Shown here: one piece after another, positions 1-9,311 of the stretch
Numbering within the stretch: position 1 is the stretch's first letter
Layout of the letters: every line of letters begins with the position of its first letter
Virus record (IMG/VR): IMGVR_UViG_3300042691_021411
Span: 1 to 34,556 of that record
Direction: 5' to 3' (one strand)
Length of the DNA: 34,556 nucleotides
DNA from: a virus
Translations under genes and position numbers: made by a program
The notes under the pieces: generated by a model
The model's database searches: none
What the model was told of the DNA's origin: nothing
Seen by the model: only the letters and a program-made list of their open reading frames with translations

Positions 1-1
1 T

Positions 2-151
2 TATGATAGTCAAGGTAGAATGGTAATGACAGAAGAGTATCACAAAAGACGAGGTAGATGTTGTGGTAACGGATGTTTACATTGTCCATACGAACCAAGA
101 CACGAAAGAGGAAATACAAACCTACAAGAAAAATCACTGAGCAATCAGTGA
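2..151 (+). CDS. DUF5522-like Cys-motif protein (3' end only)
   Basis: Partial gene: the reading frame is open from the window's first bases and stops with TGA at 149-151, giving the last 49 residues. The key stretch is RGRCCGNGCLHCPY (about residues 18-30 of the visible part), preceded by DSQGRMVMTEEYH. This combination of a 'G-x-M-V-x-T-E-x-Y/F-H' lead and a CCxNGCxHCPY core is the signature of the small DUF5522 family, common in Bacteroidota. The four cysteines and the histidine could bind a metal, but I know of no established biochemical role. Its stop codon lies inside the terminator hairpin at 131-159, so it ends its own transcription unit, separate from the baseplate genes. A host-type gene directly beside phage baseplate genes is unusual. 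The family call is fairly sure; the function is unknown. Confidence 0.7.
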   Translation, partial: YDSQGRMVMTEEYHKRRGRCCGNGCLHCPYEPRHERGNTNLQEKSLSNQ

Positions 152-159
152 TTTTTTTT
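131..159 (+). terminator. Intrinsic terminator with GCAA tetraloop
   Basis: A perfect 10-bp stem, AAATCACTGA (131-140) with TCAGTGATTT (145-154), is closed by a GCAA (GNRA-type) tetraloop and followed by a T-run through 159. The upstream gene's TGA stop (149-151) lies in the 3' arm. This is the clearest terminator in the window and separates the DUF5522-like gene from the late structural block. Confidence 0.88.
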
Positions 160-166
160 ATTTATA
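159..166 (+). promoter_or_regulatory. TATTTATA octamer, candidate late promoter element
   Basis: This exact octamer occurs just after the terminator and 30 nt before the gp25-like start codon. It is one of eight exact copies in short intergenic gaps of this window. Promoter function is inferred from this recurrence. Confidence 0.45.
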
Positions 167-196
167 TAAAATTATACCACATTATATTTATTAGAT

Positions 197-739
197 ATGG
201 CAGATGGTATTACTTATGGTGTTAATTTTCCCTTTGGGGTTAGTCCGCAAGGATATTATGTTTCTCTTTCTCAAACAACTGACGAAGAAATAAGATCAAG
301 TTTATTACATTTGATACTAACTAGAAAAGGTACTAGGTTTTTTTTACCTGATTTTGGTACAAGAATATATGAGTTTATTTTTGATCCATTGGATGGAGAA
401 ACATTTGAAGGTATAAAATCAGAAATACAAGAGCAGGTCGAGAAGTATATACCTAATCTTATTATAAATGACATAACTGTTACACCTTATTTAGAATCGG
501 AAATAGAAAATGAAGATTCACAAGAAATAGATAATACTTTTAATGTATCCTATAATAGAGGTAGTATAACAACAATATTACCTTCTGATGGTTTTGGTCA
601 ACAACCAAGTTACGCAAATGAAGACATTTTTAGAGTACCTGGTGCAAACACACAAGAGTATACCGCTAAACTAAGAATTGATTACGTTAATAATAATAAT
701 GCTTTTGGCTCAAGGGAGTTTATAATAATTAATATATAA
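197..739 (+). CDS. gp25-like baseplate wedge / sheath-initiator protein
   Basis: A 180-residue protein whose first ~100 residues match the GPW/gp25 family (T4 gp25, P2 gpW, TssE). Telltale segments are 'LLHLILTRKGTRFFLPDFGT' (about residues 36-55), then IYEFIFDPLD, and an amphipathic helix ending near IPNLIINDI. In T4 this protein sits at the wedge core and starts sheath polymerisation. It is longer than T4 gp25 (132 aa). The extra C-terminal part (about 110-180) has a beta-rich look with an NNNN run and no recognisable family. The ATG is 30 nt after a TATTTATA element, and the next gene begins 1 nt after its stop. The following gene is gp6-like, so the pair keeps the order expected of a T4-type baseplate. 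Confidence 0.85.
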   Translation: MADGITYGVNFPFGVSPQGYYVSLSQTTDEEIRSSLLHLILTRKGTRFFLPDFGTRIYEFIFDPLDGETFEGIKSEIQEQVEKYIPNLIINDITVTPYLESEIENEDSQEIDNTFNVSYNRGSITTILPSDGFGQQPSYANEDIFRVPGANTQEYTAKLRIDYVNNNNAFGSREFIIINI

Positions 740-740
740 T

Positions 741-2579
741 ATGGCAACAAATAAGATAAATTATACTAGTAGAGACTTCGAAAGTTTAAGACAAGATCTA
801 ATTAATTATACCCAACAGTATTATCCGGAGGTAATACAAAACTTTAATGACGCATCTATATTTTCAGTTTTAATGGATTTAAATGCAGCAATAGGTGATA
901 ACTTACACTACCATATTGATAGGAGTATACAAGAAACTGTCTTACAGTATGCACAACAAAGGTCTTCTATTTATAATATTGCAAGAACATATGGGTTGAA
1001 AGTTCCCGGTTTCAGACCTTCAGTTGCATTGGCGGACATTTCAATTATTGTCCCTGCATTAGGTGATAGTGAAGATACTAGATATTTAGGACTGTTAAGG
1101 GCAGGATCACAATTTAATGGTGGAGGTGCAACTTTTGAAACTGTATATGATGTAGATTTTTCTACGCAATATAATAACGAGGGAGTTGTAAATAGAACAA
1201 AAATACCAAACTTTGATACTAATAATAACATTATAAATTACACAATTACTAAGAGAGAGGTTGTTGTTAATGGTGTAACTAAAGTTTTTAAAAGAGTCAT
1301 AAACACACAGGACGTTGTACCATTTTTTAATTTCTTTTTACCTGAAAAAAATGTATTAGGTGTTACCGCAATAATACAAAAAGACGGTACCGAATACCAA
1401 TCAACACCAAACTCCACAGAATTTATTACATCCCAAAATAAATGGTATGAGGTAGACGCATTGGCCGAAGATACTGTATTTATTGAAGACCCGACCAAAC
1501 CAATAGACAAGGCTGGTGTTAAAGTTGGGAAATATCTTAAAACAGATAATAGATTTATTACTGAATATACACCTGAAGGTTATATGAAAATCCAATTTGG
1601 TGGAGGGACAACAACACCAAACCAACAATTACAACAATTTGCAAGAAACGGAACACCATTGAATATACAAAAATATCAAAACAACATAGGTTTAGGATTA
1701 ACAGTCACACCAAACACAACGATTTTTGTACAATATAGAGTTGGTGGTGGTACGGTCGCTAACGTCGGCGTTGGGGTTATAAATCAAATAGGTACTGTAA
1801 ACTTTGCTGTTAATGGGCCTTCAGATAATGTAAACACTAACGTAGTTAAGTCATTAAAAGTTAATAATGTTACAGCAGCAGTTGGAGGAGCCAACCCACC
1901 AACAACTGAAGAAGTTAGGAACATGGTTTCATTTAATTTTGCAGCACAAAAAAGAGCGGTAACGGTAAATGATTATAAATCTTTAATTGATACAATGCCG
2001 GGTAAGTTTGGTGCACCAGCTAAAGTTGCTATAACTGAAAATAATAATAAAGTTACAGTTCAAATACTTTCATATGATGCTGACGGAAATTTAACACAAG
2101 TGGTTCCTGATAGTTTAAAATCAAATTTAGCTACGTACCTTTCTAAATACAGAATGGTTAATGATTATATATCTATTGATATTGCAAAAGTAGTTGATTT
2201 AGAATTTGAAATATCCATAGTAATTGAAAACAATACCTCACAAAGTGAAATAATTACTGATGTTATTGATCAAATATCAACCTATATGAAACCAGGTAAT
2301 AGAGATTTAGGTCAAAATGTTAACGTATCTGACATTAGAAAGTTAATTCAAAATACTGCAGGTGTTGTTACACTAGCAGATTTAAAAGTTTATAATAGAG
2401 TCGGTGGTTTATATTCATCATCAGAAACTTCACAAAGATATTCAGATAAAGAAACAAAAGAAATAGAATTAGTGGACGACACTATTTTTGCTGAACCTGA
2501 TCAAATATATCAGATAAGATTTGATAGTAGAGATATTAACATTAGGGTTAAACAACTTCAAAATACCGACTTTTCTTAA
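741..2579 (+). CDS. gp6-like (baseplate J family) wedge protein
   Basis: A 612-residue protein starting 1 nt after the gp25-like gene. The N-terminus (INYTSRDFESLRQDLINY, a few residues later FNDASIFSVLMDLNAAIGDN, then the helix with 'ETVLQYAQQRSS') is the hallmark of T4 gp6-like wedge proteins in T4-type phages. The central part (about 320-440, with the VGGGTVANVGVG segment and 'RAVTVNDYKSLI') fits the baseplate_J fold shared by P2 gpJ and TssF. The C-terminal part (about 480-570, 'MVNDYISIDIAKVVDLEFEI' and 'VNVSDIRKLIQNTAGV') is the usual terminal alpha/beta domain. Length is close to T4 gp6 (660 aa). It should form the inner wedge dimer ring around the hub with gp25 and a gp7-type partner. 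Confidence 0.85.
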   Translation: MATNKINYTSRDFESLRQDLINYTQQYYPEVIQNFNDASIFSVLMDLNAAIGDNLHYHIDRSIQETVLQYAQQRSSIYNIARTYGLKVPGFRPSVALADISIIVPALGDSEDTRYLGLLRAGSQFNGGGATFETVYDVDFSTQYNNEGVVNRTKIPNFDTNNNIINYTITKREVVVNGVTKVFKRVINTQDVVPFFNFFLPEKNVLGVTAIIQKDGTEYQSTPNSTEFITSQNKWYEVDALAEDTVFIEDPTKPIDKAGVKVGKYLKTDNRFITEYTPEGYMKIQFGGGTTTPNQQLQQFARNGTPLNIQKYQNNIGLGLTVTPNTTIFVQYRVGGGTVANVGVGVINQIGTVNFAVNGPSDNVNTNVVKSLKVNNVTAAVGGANPPTTEEVRNMVSFNFAAQKRAVTVNDYKSLIDTMPGKFGAPAKVAITENNNKVTVQILSYDADGNLTQVVPDSLKSNLATYLSKYRMVNDYISIDIAKVVDLEFEISIVIENNTSQSEIITDVIDQISTYMKPGNRDLGQNVNVSDIRKLIQNTAGVVTLADLKVYNRVGGLYSSSETSQRYSDKETKEIELVDDTIFAEPDQIYQIRFDSRDINIRVKQLQNTDFS

Positions 2580-2605
2580 ATCCCTTTATTTTATATTAAT
2601 TGAGG

Positions 2606-2628
2606 TTTAGTTTTGTAAAAAGACTAAA
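2606..2628 (+). other. Intergenic hairpin upstream of the 1645-aa gene
   Basis: TTTAGTTTT (2606-2614) can pair with AAGACTAAA (2620-2628) as a 9-bp stem with one G-U pair and a GTAAA loop. It lies in the 74-nt gap between the gp6-like gene and the next start. No T-run follows, so it is not a typical terminator. It could be an mRNA stability or processing structure. Confidence 0.35.
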
Positions 2629-2633
2629 TTAAC

Positions 2634-2641
2634 TATTTATT
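2634..2641 (+). promoter_or_regulatory. TATTTATT octamer (one-mismatch variant)
   Basis: One base different from the TATTTATA element found upstream of other genes. It ends 12 nt before the ATG of the 1645-aa gene. Weaker candidate because of the mismatch. Confidence 0.3.
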
Positions 2642-2653
2642 TTAAAAGAAATA

Positions 2654-5600
2654 ATGACTAAAACATATAGAATAAGAACAACACCTGGTGATGATAAAAA
2701 TATAAGAATCAATATTAACCAGGATTTCGATTTTTTAGAAATACTTTCTTTAAAACTTAGACAAGACGACGTTTATACAAGGTTTTGTGCCGACTACGGA
2801 GTTGTTGTTGGTAGAGTTATTACAAACGGAGGTTATGGTATACCTAATGCTAATGTATCGATATTTGTTCCATTATCTGCGGAAGACGAAACGGATCCTG
2901 TAATTTCAACATTATATCCATACAAACGTATTGAACAAAAAAATGAAGATGGTTATAGATATAATCTATTACCATATGTACAAGAATATCAAGGACATAC
3001 ACCGACAGGTACTTTTCCAGATAGAGAAGACGTTTTAACAAGAAAAGAAGTTCTTGAGGTTTATGAAAAATATTATAAGTACACTGTAAAAACAAACGAA
3101 AGTGGTGACTTTATGATTATAGGAGTACCATTAGGTATTCAGACAATCATGATGGACTTAGATTTATCAAACATTGGTTGTTTTTCATTAGGTCCTGCAG
3201 ATTTGATTAGATTAGGTAGAGGTGCTCCAGGTCAATTTAACGGCAATAGATTTAAATCGTCGACAGACTTAGATTCGTTACCACAAATAGTTAATCAAAA
3301 AAAAGATATTAATGTTTCATCTTTTTGGGGTGAACAAGAAATATGTGATATAGGTATCACAAGAGTTGATTTCGATTTAAGAGATTTAGGTATCGAAATC
3401 AAACCACAAGCAATATTCATGGGGTCCGTCGTATCTTCAACAGAAGAAGACTTTTTAAAGGCTAATTGTAAACCTAAAAAGAATACAGGTAACCTTTGTG
3501 ACATGACAACCTCATCAGGTAAAATTTTAGCATTAAGACAAACTATTAACTATGACACAACAGGAAGACCAATACTTGAAAGATTCTCACTACCTGAAGG
3601 TGGAAATGTGATTGATGATGACGGAACATGGTTAGTAGAAGTACCAATGAATTTAGATTATGTTGTTACTGATGAGTTCGGAAATCAAGTAATATCTAAT
3701 GACCCAAGTGTCGGTATACCAACAAAAGGTAAGTATAGATTTAGAATACAATACCAAAATGAAGACGGAATTAATAATGATATTTTAAGAGCCGATTATT
3801 TGGTACCAAACATCAGAGAATATGGTTGGACAAGTGCTGGTGTTTTTTCTTCAGTTAACCAAGTACAGCAATTAAAATCTTATGCGTTTAGTTTAGATTG
3901 GAATGATTATGCAGACCCACAAGCGGCAATAAATTGTGAGGATTCTTTTTATGAATTTACATATAATAAGGTATATACTATTGCAAATTTTATAGATAGA
4001 TGGAAATGGGGTAAAAATAGAAGTAGACATTTAGGTATTAAAGAAATAACAGATAGGGCATGTACAACCACAAATAATAGGTTTCCTGTAAATGATGGTG
4101 TGAAAAATTTTGATTTTATATTTTTCCTATTCAATTTAATGATAACCATATTTACACCTGTATTCATAGTATTAATACCTGTAGTACACATTTTAGCATT
4201 TTTACTACCGATATTAAAATTCTTTTTAATTGTTGTAGTTCCGGTATTATTTGGTTTTCTAACTTATGGTTACTTTCAGGATGCGATAACCGCTTTGGGT
4301 ACTATTGCCCCAGCACCTGGTTTTATTGCTTGGTCATTTGCAAAGGCGATATTGATGGGACTTTTAACTATAGGGTACACAATTTTAGTTATTGTTAAGT
4401 TTAAAGATATTGTTGGATTTAAATTTAAAGGTATTAATTTACCAATGATGTCTTATCCTGACTGTGAATCATGTCCATGTGATAGTCCAGATTTAGATAC
4501 ACCTGATATAAAAGGTAGTTTAATTTCTAACCAAGGAAGTAACTCACAATCAACAATTGGTTCATACACGGTTAATAATAGGTCTAACGGTTCATTTTTG
4601 GCTGACACTAACAGTGGGCCAACATGGGGAGCACTTTCAGGTCCAATAAATGGTGCACAACCTTCACAATTAAACCCTGATGATTATCAAGGTAATGAAG
4701 CAACAAGACAATCTAAATATCAAGCCGATTTAAATGGATATCGATATTCAATTGCTGGGTACCCAACGAGTCCAGAATTTGGAGCTCCTGTGACTTATAT
4801 TTTTTCTAATAATTCTAGTAATATATTTTTACCTGCTAGAGATGTAACATATTCACAATCATTAAATTTAGCCAATGTAAGGGCTAGATACTTTGACGGA
4901 ACTAACGTTATTAAAACAACAGTTAATAATGGAAACACACCCTCAATTCCATTTGAAGATAATATGTTGATATTACTTTGTGATCCTGGTACCATAAATC
5001 AATATACTACAGGTTCTTTATTAAGTTTTGTTGACCCTAATAATATTTCCGATAATAATTTGAACGGAGCAATAGAAAATCAATTTGGGAATAACTCAAT
5101 AACAGGAACAACCCAAACCGCAGTAACAGTTAATTCACAATATATAAATACTAATGGAAATACAGTTCCATATACTCTTTATTTAACTGCAAGTACAAAT
5201 GAAAGAGAGTATAAATATAAAGCTGGTAACGAATATTTTCAAGTTGTAACTGGTATGACCGCAGGAGATGTTAACGGTATGATTACTTCAAACACTAATG
5301 GATTGTTGTATAAATATTTTATTAATAAAGTTCAAAGAACCTACTACCAACCATCCACCGGAGGAAATCCTATTTTGTTGTCAATTAATAATTTAAAATC
5401 AACTGGAACAGATATATGGCCAAAATTTGAAATTTTATTTTTAGTAAGAGGTGTTGATCCTTACACTGAAAAACAAAATATTAAATATGATTTATCAAAA
5501 CTATTTGGTCATTCTTCTTTTGGTAGTGGACCAATAATTGAAGGTAGTTATTTTTTAAATGTACCAATACAACCAAACACAACAAATGGTGGTTCTTGGT

Positions 5601-7591
5601 ATCACGACTTTAAATCTCCTGAAGACCACACAAACAATTTAAATTCTAAAATATATTATAACCCATTTAACTTTAATGTTGATACTACAAGTTTTTCTTC
5701 AGTGACATCTCCTGTAATAAGATATTACTCATCTTTAGATAAATCTAAATCATTATTTGTACCTGCTGGTGGACAACCTTTAAGTTTTTATTTTGGTACT
5801 GCTGCGGTTTCTGAAAATGGTAACAATAGTCTTTATTTTGAAGGATCCACCTACCAAAACAATGTTGAAGGGGGTTCATTTATTGGGTGTTCTAATAATG
5901 CGGGATCAATAAATGGGCCGTTCAGTTCATATAATGGTAGAGTTTACGCACCAACATATTCGTCATCACTTTCAGTCACAATAACATCGACAAACCCAAA
6001 ATTAATTTTACGGTCAGATAGGTTACCAACATCAGATAAAATACAAACATACGGTAATAACTCATTATCCTTACATATGAATGATAGTTTTGCTGCATAT
6101 ATTTTAGACGATTCGTCCTCATCTTCAAATCCACCTGAAGGAAATACCGCAACAGACACGTCAAATAATTCTGCTGACTTTTCTGGCGACGCTCCTAGTT
6201 TTTCCGATGCAGTATTAGATTCTTTTAGTTGTGAATCTATGGTTCCTTTAAGATGTTACAATAGTACAACCGATAGTAACGGAGACCCAACAATAACAGT
6301 TTTAGATCCATGTGATAAAAATGAAGATCCGGTTAGAGTTAAAAATGGTTGCTACCAGTTAATTAAAAAACCATATGTTATAAATGTTGGAAAAGATATC
6401 CAAAACTTTTTGGAGTGGAAAACTAGGTTCAGATTTATGTTTGGCGCGTGTAGAGGTATTTTTTCACATGTGTTTCAAAATAATTGGGTCAATGGTACTC
6501 TTTATATGTTTTCATTTAAAAAACAAACAATATTTAGTATTACTGGACAACCAAAAAAATATAAGTTTTGCGGTACTTTAGATAACATCTATAGAGAAGG
6601 TCAAGGACCTGTATATTACACCGAAACAACAACTAATTCATTTTTTTATAGATCATCACCTTACGATGGTAACAACTTTGTTGGACAAGTACCACAGAAA
6701 TCAACATATAGTAACCCTAACACATATACTAATGTGAATGCTGAATTTGGGGGGTTAAACGACAGAAATTTATTTTTTCCAACAACAATTATGGATATGG
6801 GACCAAGAGACGAATTTTTAAAAGAAATATGTAATAATAGTTCATTTCAAGGTTATATTGTCGATACAATAAAATCAACATCATTTAATGAAACTGCCGA
6901 CATTTTACAATTAGCAATTGTTTCTAGATTAATGAATAGTAACTGGTTAGGGGCGTTATTTAATGCCGGTGACGCGTCAATTAATAAAATGTTTTCAAGA
7001 ACTGAAGATAGGTTAGACGGAGATATCACACAGTTATTTAGTATAAATTCAGAATACGGTGTACAACCATTTGGTGATGATAATTATGATGACCAAGACT
7101 TATATGTAAATGTTAACGGACCTGCAACTGTAGGTATTTTCTTTTCATCTGACACTGTAAATCGAAAGTTAATAAGTCCGGGAACTGTAACCTTTTCTAT
7201 TTCACCATCATTAAACTTTTATTACGGTTTCCCTAAATCTCAAGAAGTTCCTGTTTATAAATGGAAATGGGCAACACAAACATCAATATTCGGTTCTGAA
7301 CTAAATGATTGGTACACTGCAGCACCTTATTACTCACAAAAATATCAATCATTTAATTTTACAACACAAACACCACCAGGTGTTTCACCTTATTTTAACA
7401 CAACTAACACAGGTCAGTTAGGTTACATTTATAATTCAGATTCTAACGGAGATACACTTTCTACTTGGTCTTCGGCCTTCATGGATAAAAATGTTGTAGG
7501 AGCTCCTTACCATTTTTACTTTGGTTTAAGAAAAGGAAAAAGTGCAATAAACAGATATATCACAAGATACATATTAAATCAAGATGTCTAA
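2654..7591 (+). CDS. Giant baseplate-region protein with membrane-like segment
   Basis: A 1645-residue protein placed where T4 has wedge gene 7, but not recognisable as gp7 by sequence. Residues 50-72 (VVVGRVITNGGYGIPNANV) and 143-170 (TVKTNESGDFMIIGVPLGIQ) together match a carboxypeptidase-regulatory-like beta-sandwich, with about 70 residues inserted between the two halves. Residues about 485-588 are extremely hydrophobic, enough for roughly three membrane helices (FIFFLFNLMITIF..., ...ILKFFLIVVVPVLFGF, ...AILMGLLTIGYTILVIV). Just after comes a Cys cluster, DCESCPCD (about 602-609). The remaining ~1000 residues are Asn/Ser/Thr-rich, beta-type and virion-like. A possible C-terminal anchor is KSAINRYITRYI. 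It overlaps the next gene by 8 nt. A baseplate or tail structural role is inferred from position; the function of the hydrophobic part is unknown. Confidence 0.6.
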   Translation: MTKTYRIRTTPGDDKNIRININQDFDFLEILSLKLRQDDVYTRFCADYGVVVGRVITNGGYGIPNANVSIFVPLSAEDETDPVISTLYPYKRIEQKNEDGYRYNLLPYVQEYQGHTPTGTFPDREDVLTRKEVLEVYEKYYKYTVKTNESGDFMIIGVPLGIQTIMMDLDLSNIGCFSLGPADLIRLGRGAPGQFNGNRFKSSTDLDSLPQIVNQKKDINVSSFWGEQEICDIGITRVDFDLRDLGIEIKPQAIFMGSVVSSTEEDFLKANCKPKKNTGNLCDMTTSSGKILALRQTINYDTTGRPILERFSLPEGGNVIDDDGTWLVEVPMNLDYVVTDEFGNQVISNDPSVGIPTKGKYRFRIQYQNEDGINNDILRADYLVPNIREYGWTSAGVFSSVNQVQQLKSYAFSLDWNDYADPQAAINCEDSFYEFTYNKVYTIANFIDRWKWGKNRSRHLGIKEITDRACTTTNNRFPVNDGVKNFDFIFFLFNLMITIFTPVFIVLIPVVHILAFLLPILKFFLIVVVPVLFGFLTYGYFQDAITALGTIAPAPGFIAWSFAKAILMGLLTIGYTILVIVKFKDIVGFKFKGINLPMMSYPDCESCPCDSPDLDTPDIKGSLISNQGSNSQSTIGSYTVNNRSNGSFLADTNSGPTWGALSGPINGAQPSQLNPDDYQGNEATRQSKYQADLNGYRYSIAGYPTSPEFGAPVTYIFSNNSSNIFLPARDVTYSQSLNLANVRARYFDGTNVIKTTVNNGNTPSIPFEDNMLILLCDPGTINQYTTGSLLSFVDPNNISDNNLNGAIENQFGNNSITGTTQTAVTVNSQYINTNGNTVPYTLYLTASTNEREYKYKAGNEYFQVVTGMTAGDVNGMITSNTNGLLYKYFINKVQRTYYQPSTGGNPILLSINNLKSTGTDIWPKFEILFLVRGVDPYTEKQNIKYDLSKLFGHSSFGSGPIIEGSYFLNVPIQPNTTNGGSWYHDFKSPEDHTNNLNSKIYYNPFNFNVDTTSFSSVTSPVIRYYSSLDKSKSLFVPAGGQPLSFYFGTAAVSENGNNSLYFEGSTYQNNVEGGSFIGCSNNAGSINGPFSSYNGRVYAPTYSSSLSVTITSTNPKLILRSDRLPTSDKIQTYGNNSLSLHMNDSFAAYILDDSSSSSNPPEGNTATDTSNNSADFSGDAPSFSDAVLDSFSCESMVPLRCYNSTTDSNGDPTITVLDPCDKNEDPVRVKNGCYQLIKKPYVINVGKDIQNFLEWKTRFRFMFGACRGIFSHVFQNNWVNGTLYMFSFKKQTIFSITGQPKKYKFCGTLDNIYREGQGPVYYTETTTNSFFYRSSPYDGNNFVGQVPQKSTYSNPNTYTNVNAEFGGLNDRNLFFPTTIMDMGPRDEFLKEICNNSSFQGYIVDTIKSTSFNETADILQLAIVSRLMNSNWLGALFNAGDASINKMFSRTEDRLDGDITQLFSINSEYGVQPFGDDNYDDQDLYVNVNGPATVGIFFSSDTVNRKLISPGTVTFSISPSLNFYYGFPKSQEVPVYKWKWATQTSIFGSELNDWYTAAPYYSQKYQSFNFTTQTPPGVSPYFNTTNTGQLGYIYNSDSNGDTLSTWSSAFMDKNVVGAPYHFYFGLRKGKSAINRYITRYILNQDV

Positions 7592-9311
7592 TCCGAGTGA
7601 AATAAGAATAGTATTAGGTTCTCTTAGATACGCGTCTAATAACAACCAAGGTGTATGGGTACAACCACCACTATTTGGTAGTAATAGAGAATATGTTGAA
7701 GGTGATAGAACTATACTTGTGGATCAACAAGTCATATTTGATAATGAAAGACAGGCTAGTGATAAATTTAGAATTGCTGGAAAAATTGTTAATGTAATAA
7801 ATAATGAAGTTTCGGGTAAAACATCATATTCACCTTATAAAAATAATTTATATTACACTAACCCGATTAATAATGCGATTTCATCATTATCTAACCCATC
7901 GTATGCTTGGGAGGGGTACCCACAATTTAATGAATTTACGATAAGTAGAAATGAAGGAATACCTGGTCACATACCATTTGTAAATAAAAGCGCCTCTTCA
8001 TATAATTGGTCATTTTATATTACTTATGCGTTTTCAAGTACTACCGCACAGACTATGTCATACACTAATGAACAGTTTAACGTCACAAATAGTAACTTTG
8101 TTTGTGGTGATGGTGTACCATATGTATTAACAACAGGCACCCTTAATGGTAAAAGTTTAATTTATTTTTATTGTGGTACAAAACACAATTTAAATGTTGG
8201 AGAATCAATAGAATTATCAGTACCAATTAATAATCAAACAGTATTCACGGTATATTCTTTAGGTGATGGAGCATATAATTCAGAAGAAAATGTATTTACA
8301 ATTTATGATTTAAAATTTAACCCAAACGATGTTCAAACAGGAACATACGGAACATTAAAACGAATTTCAAACATAATAAATTCGGGGGAGACTAAATCAA
8401 TTTATTATGTAAGACTTCATAAAATAATAAAAACACCAAATGAGTGTAATATATCAAGAGCTGGTTTTGAAAATAACCCATTTTTTGTCAAGAAAAAAGT
8501 TGAGTATGCAGAGATAACCCCAAACCAAACAGAAAGATTATCAGTAAAAGATGGTACACAAACTTACTCATTTACATTTGATACCGATGTTTCTATTGCC
8601 GGATTAGTCGACAATAATGGAAAACCTATTACTGAATTATTTGTTACTGCGGTACAAAGAGGTTATATGGGTTGGTTTAATAAACCTTTTTTTAATCAAA
8701 ACACACAATTAACAGGTTTAGAGGTTGGTTGGGGTTTTAATTTCTTAAAAAATAGTATTGATAACTGGTGGGATAAAAACTCAGCAGTAAATAAAGATAA
8801 TATACCTGTTGGTTCTTATAATACAAACGGACAAACTTTTTATTATAACGAACACTTAAATGTAGGTGATGTGGTGAAAGGGGATTTCTGTGAATTTAAT
8901 TATTTAGAGCAGAAAGAATATGTTTTATCTAAAATGTATCATAAATATTCATTTAATGATTTATATTTCTCAGATAACTCAACACCTAATCTACCTTCAG
9001 GATATCTTTATGAACCACACACACCAATACAAATAAGAACTTTTAGTGATTATTTAGAATTTGGGTCAAAAGAATATACAGACAATGTACCTGGTTATGC
9101 TTGGTTCAGTGAATTTGAAGATACGTGGTATTGGAGAGATTTATATACTTATGGTTTTATTGATAATGACGGAATTGGAGTTGATTACCCATTTTTAAAT
9201 GGAGCCCATTACCCATTTAAAGACATTTTATTTTTACAATACCCAATACAAAGAGATAATAATGTTCAGGCGAATCTAATAAACAGAATAACAAATGACG
9301 ATTGTGAATAA
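7584..9311 (+). CDS. Virion structural protein, baseplate block, unrecognised
   Basis: A 575-residue protein whose ATG lies 8 nt inside the end of the preceding giant gene, suggesting translational coupling. It starts MSNPSEIRIVLGSLRYASNN and is rich in Asn, Tyr and aromatic residues, with no signal peptide or membrane segment. A region around 340-380 ('FVTAVQRGYMGWFNKPFF') and one around 480-530 ('HTPIQIRTFSDYLEFGSKE') stand out but match no family I can name. Its position after the gp25-like, gp6-like and giant genes corresponds to T4 gp8, but this is order-based inference only. It overlaps the following gene by 17 nt. Confidence 0.5.
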   Translation: MSNPSEIRIVLGSLRYASNNNQGVWVQPPLFGSNREYVEGDRTILVDQQVIFDNERQASDKFRIAGKIVNVINNEVSGKTSYSPYKNNLYYTNPINNAISSLSNPSYAWEGYPQFNEFTISRNEGIPGHIPFVNKSASSYNWSFYITYAFSSTTAQTMSYTNEQFNVTNSNFVCGDGVPYVLTTGTLNGKSLIYFYCGTKHNLNVGESIELSVPINNQTVFTVYSLGDGAYNSEENVFTIYDLKFNPNDVQTGTYGTLKRISNIINSGETKSIYYVRLHKIIKTPNECNISRAGFENNPFFVKKKVEYAEITPNQTERLSVKDGTQTYSFTFDTDVSIAGLVDNNGKPITELFVTAVQRGYMGWFNKPFFNQNTQLTGLEVGWGFNFLKNSIDNWWDKNSAVNKDNIPVGSYNTNGQTFYYNEHLNVGDVVKGDFCEFNYLEQKEYVLSKMYHKYSFNDLYFSDNSTPNLPSGYLYEPHTPIQIRTFSDYLEFGSKEYTDNVPGYAWFSEFEDTWYWRDLYTYGFIDNDGIGVDYPFLNGAHYPFKDILFLQYPIQRDNNVQANLINRITNDDCE

